From assembly GCA_016875955.1 (NCBI GenBank), contig VGOH01000024.1, forward strand, positions 1-11,421: 11,421 nt of DNA, in the 5' to 3' direction. Both the position numbers and the translations under genes were made by a program. This document shows positions 6,053 to 11,421 of this stretch, in pieces (the first letter of the stretch is position 1; each line of letters opens with the position of its first letter). The notes under the pieces were generated by a model that searched no databases, was not told where the DNA came from, and worked only from the letters and a program-made list of their open reading frames with translations. Source of the DNA: Chloroflexota bacterium. Lineage in GTDB: Bacteria; Chloroflexota; Dehalococcoidia; Dehalococcoidales; RBG-16-60-22.

Positions 6053-7045
6053 ATGGCCAAGAAAGATTATTATGCATTATTGGGGGTAAAGCGGGACGCC
6101 AGCGAGCAGGAGATAAAACAGGCGTACCGTAAGCTGGCGCGCCAGTACCATCCGGACGTTAACCCCGGCGACAAGTCCGCCGAGGCCAGGTTCAAGGAAA
6201 TCAACGAGGCGCATGAGGTCCTCTCCAGCAAGGAAAATCGCCAGAAATATGACAAGTACGGCGACCAGTGGCAGTACGCCGAGCAGATTGAGAAGGCGAG
6301 GCAACAGCAGGCGTCTTTCCGGGGCTTTGCTGACGCTGGCGGCGCCACCGGCTTCCACTTTGAAGGTGAGGACATGGGCAGCCTGTTTGATGATTTACTT
6401 TTCGGCGGGGGACGCGCCCGCACCTATACGCGGCGCAGTCGGCCGATGCGTGGTCGGAGCCTTGAGGCACCGGTGGCAGTGACCCTTGAAGAGGCGTTTA
6501 GCGGCACAACCCGCACCATCAGCCTGCAATCGGAAGAGCCCTGCCTTGCCTGCAAGGGCTCCGGCCTGATTCAGAACGTGCCCTGCGCCACCTGCCAGGG
6601 TGCCGGCATGGTGCCCCGCCTGAAGCGACTTGAGGTCAAGATACCGGCCGGTGTCAGGACTGGCTCGCGGGTGCGCATCGCCGGCAAAGGAGCGCCCGGC
6701 TACAACGGCGGCGCCAGCGGCGACCTTTATCTGGTGGTATCGGTGAAGCCGCATCGCCAGTTTGAGCGCCGCAATGACGACCTTTACGTTGAAGTACCGG
6801 TACCGCTTACCGTGGCCATGCTGGGTGGGGAGGTGCCGGTGCCGACCCTGAAAGGCAAGGTGGCGCTGAAGATACCCCCGGAAACACAGAATGGCCGCTC
6901 CTTCCGACTTGCCGGGCAGGGCATGCCCCACCTCGGTGATTCCCCTCACGGCGACATGTTCGCCAGGGTGAACGTGGTCCTGCCCACAAAGCTATCGGAA
7001 AAGGAGAAGGCACTCTTCAAGCAGCTGAATGAACTGCGCCGTTGA
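6053..7045 (+). CDS. DnaJ-like co-chaperone with a reduced zinc-finger region
   Basis: This 330-residue protein starts with a J domain (residues about 4-70) that has the HPD motif at 33-35, which stimulates the ATPase of DnaK. A Gly/Phe-rich linker (about 88-120) follows, then a C-terminal client-binding region beginning EAPVAVTLEEAF. Type I DnaJ proteins have four CxxCxGxG motifs. Here only two are present, CLACKGSG (164-171) and CATCQGAG (178-185), enough for a single zinc site. The protein is therefore intermediate between type I DnaJ and zinc-free CbpA-type proteins. The two C-terminal beta subdomains (about 195-325) look complete, including the DLYVEVPVPLTVAMLGGEV segment. It is the first gene of an operon with hspR and a Clp ATPase; dnaK and grpE are not adjacent. 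Calling it a co-chaperone is secure, but whether it is the cell's main DnaJ is unknown. Confidence 0.92.
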   Translation: MAKKDYYALLGVKRDASEQEIKQAYRKLARQYHPDVNPGDKSAEARFKEINEAHEVLSSKENRQKYDKYGDQWQYAEQIEKARQQQASFRGFADAGGATGFHFEGEDMGSLFDDLLFGGGRARTYTRRSRPMRGRSLEAPVAVTLEEAFSGTTRTISLQSEEPCLACKGSGLIQNVPCATCQGAGMVPRLKRLEVKIPAGVRTGSRVRIAGKGAPGYNGGASGDLYLVVSVKPHRQFERRNDDLYVEVPVPLTVAMLGGEVPVPTLKGKVALKIPPETQNGRSFRLAGQGMPHLGDSPHGDMFARVNVVLPTKLSEKEKALFKQLNELRR

Positions 7046-7061
7046 CAGGAGGTGAATTTGC

Positions 7062-7367
7062 ATGGCTCAAAACGAAGAACCGAGATATGTCATCAGTGTT
7101 GCCGCCAGGATTCTCGACACGGAGACCTATACGCTGCGCTACTATGAGAGAATCGGCCTGATTGAGCCGAAACGCTCGCAGGGCAACATCCGGCTTTACT
7201 CGGATAAGGATATAGACCTGCTGCGCCGGGTCAAGACACTGGTGGAGGACATGGGAGTGAACCTGGCCGGCGTGGAGGTCATCCTGCGCCTGATGCAGCG
7301 GATGGGCGAGATGCAGAATGAAATGGCCAAACTGGAATCTGAAGTAAAAAGACTGGAAGGTGAGTAA
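7062..7367 (+). CDS. hspR: HspR, MerR-family heat-shock repressor
   Basis: This 101-residue protein has a MerR-type winged helix-turn-helix. It starts near RYVISVAARIL and contains TLRYYERIGLIEP and the HspR-typical QGNIRLYS and GVNLAGVEVIL segments. A short coiled coil (about 76-100) follows. HspR proteins in actinobacteria and others repress chaperone and protease operons by binding HAIR sequences, with DnaK as co-repressor in studied cases. Here the gene sits between the dnaJ-like gene and clpC, so autoregulation of the operon is likely. A strong AGGAGGTG lies just after the dnaJ stop and about nine bases before the ATG. The end of the gene carries the ribosome-binding site of clpC, whose start is only three bases beyond the hspR stop. 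Confidence 0.9.
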   Translation: MAQNEEPRYVISVAARILDTETYTLRYYERIGLIEPKRSQGNIRLYSDKDIDLLRRVKTLVEDMGVNLAGVEVILRLMQRMGEMQNEMAKLESEVKRLEGE

Positions 7368-7370
7368 GCA

Positions 7371-9833
<2,463 letters not shown>

Positions 9834-9842
9834 ATACGGATT

Positions 9843-9994
9843 TATTTACATTTGGTTGGCAGTTGACGCCTCACCCCTGACCCCTCTCTACCTCTTTCCC
9901 CCTCTCAAACATTATTAAGAATGGAGCGCAAACGAACAAATCTGTTTGAGAGGGGGACACAGGGGGGTGAGCGAAAGAACAACCAAGGCAAATA
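9843..9994. repeat. Long imperfect palindrome, MITE-like, in the clpC-VTT intergenic region
   Basis: The 217-base gap between clpC and the next gene contains nested inverted repeats with a common centre. There is a perfect 15-bp pair (9897-9911 with 9943-9957, core CCCCCTCTCAAAC), an outer CTCACCCC/GGGGTGAG pair (9870-9877 with 9964-9971), and further out TTGGTTG/CAACCAA (9852-9858 with 9980-9986). A short TATTT/AAATA pair lies at 9843-9847 and 9990-9994. No reading frame or transposase is present. The arrangement resembles a non-autonomous miniature inverted-repeat element or a REP-like palindrome. It could also act as a transcription barrier after clpC, but no U-tract follows either arm. 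Confidence 0.65.
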
Positions 9995-10013
9995 TTACCT
10001 TAGATACCAGAGT

Positions 10014-10042
10014 TTGCCATAGGGCAAAAGTTAATGTAAAAT
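10014..10042 (+). promoter_or_regulatory. Predicted promoter of the VTT-domain gene (leaderless)
   Basis: TTGCCA (10014-10019) is followed after exactly 17 bases by TAAAAT (10037-10042); each hexamer matches the consensus at five of six positions. The expected transcription start is within one or two bases of the ATG at 10051, so the mRNA would have almost no leader. Only a weak AGGG precedes the ATG. Confidence 0.65.
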
Positions 10043-10050
10043 AGGGCGAC

Positions 10051-10650
10051 ATGTCCAAAGAGGAACCTCAGAAGGCCTCTACCAAGGCGGCTTATGCTCT
10101 GGGCATTTTCGGTATCGTAGCCACTCTTCTCATGGCGGCGGCCGTCATCTACTACTGGGAGTGGGTGCGGGCTCTAGGGGCCTATGGGTACATGGGCGCC
10201 TTCCTTATCAGTATTCTTGGCGGGGCAACTATTATCGTCCCGGTGCCCATGCTGGCAGTTGTCTTCGCCCTGGGCCGGGTAATGGAGTACACCTGGCTGG
10301 TCGGCATTGCCAATGGTCTGGGGGAAACCATCGGCGCGCTGACCATCTATATGACCGGCTATGGTGGCGGTTCCGCCTTATATTACCGCACCCACGGCAA
10401 GCTTCATACCGCCTACGAAAGACTGATGAACCTGATGGAGCGGCGGGGCTGGCTGATTCTCTTCGTGCTGGCCGCCATACTTAACCCCTTCTTCTACCCC
10501 GCGGCCCTGGCCGCCGGGGCGTTGCGCTTCGGGGCCAAGAAATATATCCTCATCACATGCATAGGCAAGATAATCAAAGGCATGACCGTGGCCTACGCCG
10601 GCTACTGGGGGCTGCGCGGCCTGCTCAGAATGCTCGGGGCACCAATCTGA
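10051..10650 (+). CDS. VTT-domain (DedA/TMEM41-like) integral membrane protein
   Basis: This 199-residue protein is strongly hydrophobic. A short charged cytoplasmic N-terminus (about 1-12) is followed by a membrane segment (about 14-38) and the VTT core: GAFLISILGGATIIVPVP (49-66), ANGLGETIGA (87-96), a loop with GYGGG, and then the conserved-type block FVLAAILNPFFYPAALAAGA (138-157). A basic stretch (RFGAKKY) and a last membrane pair follow. Relatives include DedA and TMEM41/VMP1, linked to lipid scrambling and membrane homeostasis; the function of this bacterial subgroup is unproven. Y149 falls where some relatives have aspartate in NPFFD. The gene has its own promoter and ends directly against the stop of the convergent cyclophilin gene with no bases between. 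Confidence 0.87.
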   Translation: MSKEEPQKASTKAAYALGIFGIVATLLMAAAVIYYWEWVRALGAYGYMGAFLISILGGATIIVPVPMLAVVFALGRVMEYTWLVGIANGLGETIGALTIYMTGYGGGSALYYRTHGKLHTAYERLMNLMERRGWLILFVLAAILNPFFYPAALAAGALRFGAKKYILITCIGKIIKGMTVAYAGYWGLRGLLRMLGAPI

Positions 10651-11259
10651 TTAACTCTCCTCAATGGTTATCCGCAGTATCTTATCGCCTTCAAATTGCG
10701 GGTTCTGGCTCGGGTCCCTCGGCGTTAGCTTCTGCAGGACATCCATACCCTCAATCAACTGGCCGAAGACGGTGTGTTTGCCATCAAGTCCATGTTGCGG
10801 CGTGAAGGTGATGAAGAACTGGGCACTATTGGTGTTTGGCCCGGAATTGGCCATGGAGAGCACCCCGGCCTCATGCTTGTGCCCGGTAAACTCGTCATCA
10901 AAGCGGTAACCGGCGGTACCCATGCCGGTGCCAGTAGGGTCGCCGCCCTGCGCCATGAAGCCCGGTATTACCCGATGGAAAGTGGAGCCATCATAAAACC
11001 CCTCACGGGCCAGAAAGACGAAGTTATTCACCGTCACCGGCACATCCCTGGCGAATAGCTCCAGCACCAACTTCCCCTTCTCCGTCTCAATAGTCGCCTT
11101 ATACTGCTTGCTGGTATCAATAGTCATCTGCGGTGGTGATGAGTAGGTCCTGGGTTTCGCCGCCGTTGTCGTTTCCGGTGCCGGCGCTTTCTCCGCGCAG
11201 GAAACGGCCGCCAGCGCCATTAACAGAACGACCAGAGTTAAAGATATAATCCTCTTCAT
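10651..11259 (-). CDS. Cyclophilin-type peptidyl-prolyl isomerase, lipoprotein
   Basis: I place the start at the ATG at 11259, giving 202 residues. A possible GTG at 11271 lies inside the Shine-Dalgarno AGAGGTGA. The N-terminus is a lipoprotein signal: MKRII, a hydrophobic stretch, then AAVSC with C21 as the likely lipidated cysteine. A Pro/Thr/Ala linker (about 22-45) tethers the enzyme outside the cytoplasmic membrane. The cyclophilin domain (about 53-200) has FHRVIPGFMAQGGD with catalytic R96 and F101, Q104 shortly after, and SAQFFIT with Q137 and F138. LDGKHTVFG has H152 where cyclosporin-sensitive cyclophilins have tryptophan, as is common in bacteria. The enzyme would speed proline isomerisation in exported proteins. 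It converges tail to tail with the VTT gene. Confidence 0.95.
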   Translation of the reverse strand: MKRIISLTLVVLLMALAAVSCAEKAPAPETTTAAKPRTYSSPPQMTIDTSKQYKATIETEKGKLVLELFARDVPVTVNNFVFLAREGFYDGSTFHRVIPGFMAQGGDPTGTGMGTAGYRFDDEFTGHKHEAGVLSMANSGPNTNSAQFFITFTPQHGLDGKHTVFGQLIEGMDVLQKLTPRDPSQNPQFEGDKILRITIEES

Positions 11260-11267
11260 CTTTTCTC

Positions 11268-11275
11268 TCACCTCT
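11268..11275 (-). promoter_or_regulatory. Shine-Dalgarno that decides the cyclophilin start
   Basis: On the minus strand AGAGGTGA (11275 to 11268) lies eight bases before the ATG at 11259. The in-frame GTG at 11269-11271 is part of this motif and would have no ribosome-binding site of its own, so the ATG is preferred. Confidence 0.75.
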
Positions 11276-11285
11276 TGCCGGAAAG

Positions 11286-11299
11286 GATAAATATTTATC
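11286..11299. promoter_or_regulatory. Perfect 14-bp palindrome at the cyclophilin transcription start
   Basis: GATAAATATTTATC reads the same on both strands. It lies 5-18 bases downstream of the predicted -10 box, covering the expected start site. This is a typical place for a repressor operator; a small mRNA hairpin is the alternative. Confidence 0.5.
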
Positions 11300-11303
11300 T
11301 GTG

Positions 11304-11332
11304 ATTGTAGCCGATTTGCCTGTCAAATACAA
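11304..11332 (-). promoter_or_regulatory. Predicted promoter of the cyclophilin gene
   Basis: On the minus strand TTGTAT (11332 to 11327), 17 bases, then TACAAT (11309 to 11304), a five of six match to the -10 consensus. A perfect TTGACA (11326 to 11321) lies only 11 bases from the same -10, too close for a normal spacing. The remaining bases to 11421 show no gene. A TATACT/TATAAT-like patch near 11404-11411 could belong to a promoter of an unseen neighbour. Confidence 0.5.
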
Positions 11333-11421
11333 TCGCCCCGGCATAGAAACCGGATAGAGGGAACAGGCAGACCAGAGTTGCCATCCGACCGGCTTTGTGA
11401 TAAATTATACTCGTAAACACG

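Noticed and set aside
6395..6949. A 184-codon frame antisense to the dnaJ-like gene
   Set aside because: No domain or start signal. The sense strand carries CxxCxGxG motifs and conserved C-terminal sequence throughout.
11257..11271. GTG at 11269-11271 as the cyclophilin start
   Set aside because: It is part of the Shine-Dalgarno for the ATG at 11257-11259, which gives a better lipoprotein signal peptide.
11378..11411. Promoter at the right edge (TTGCCA and TATACT)
   Set aside because: The spacing is 22 bases, too long for a normal promoter, and the downstream gene is outside the window.

Overview
The window looks like ordinary chromosome from a bacterium of moderate to high GC content, most likely in the Chloroflexota (Dehalococcoidia-like). 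That placement is an inference. It rests on the dnaJ-like / hspR / clp ATPase gene order, overall protein similarity and the apparent short-leader or leaderless promoters. No rRNA, tRNA, CRISPR array, phage gene or transposase gene is visible.

Left part (1-1418, + strand): the 3' end of a MOSC-domain protein gene overlaps nadA (quinolinate synthase) by four bases. nadA is followed by an in-frame run of about 30 sense codons after its stop. Middle left (1415-5271, - strand): tgt (queuosine tRNA-guanine transglycosylase) is followed by a 2-keto-4-pentenoate hydratase / 4-oxalocrotonate decarboxylase family enzyme, a class III aminotransferase and a carboxymuconolactone decarboxylase-like protein. 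The last three look like a small catabolic or amine-metabolism group. A strong hairpin with a GAAA loop lies between the hydratase and aminotransferase genes.

Centre (5272-9833, + strand): a CoA-pyrophosphatase-type Nudix gene diverges from tgt, and the two promoters have overlapping -35 boxes. A very AT-rich promoter region then drives a stress operon: a DnaJ-like co-chaperone with a halved zinc-finger region, an HspR/MerR regulator, and a ClpC-type AAA+ unfoldase. These three probably form a self-regulated protein quality-control unit, with HspR repressing it and DnaJ and Clp handling misfolded proteins. I see no canonical HAIR or CIRCE operator upstream of it.

Right part (9834-11421): a long imperfect palindrome resembling a MITE separates clpC from a VTT-domain membrane protein with its own promoter. 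That gene runs tail to tail, with zero spacing, into a lipoprotein cyclophilin on the - strand. The cyclophilin promoter carries a perfect 14-bp palindrome at the predicted start site.

I found no clearly novel multi-gene system. The best leads are the reduced DnaJ in an HspR/ClpC operon without a known operator, the palindromic element, the leaderless-looking promoters, and the CMD protein that keeps CxxC but lacks the usual Glu/His residues.
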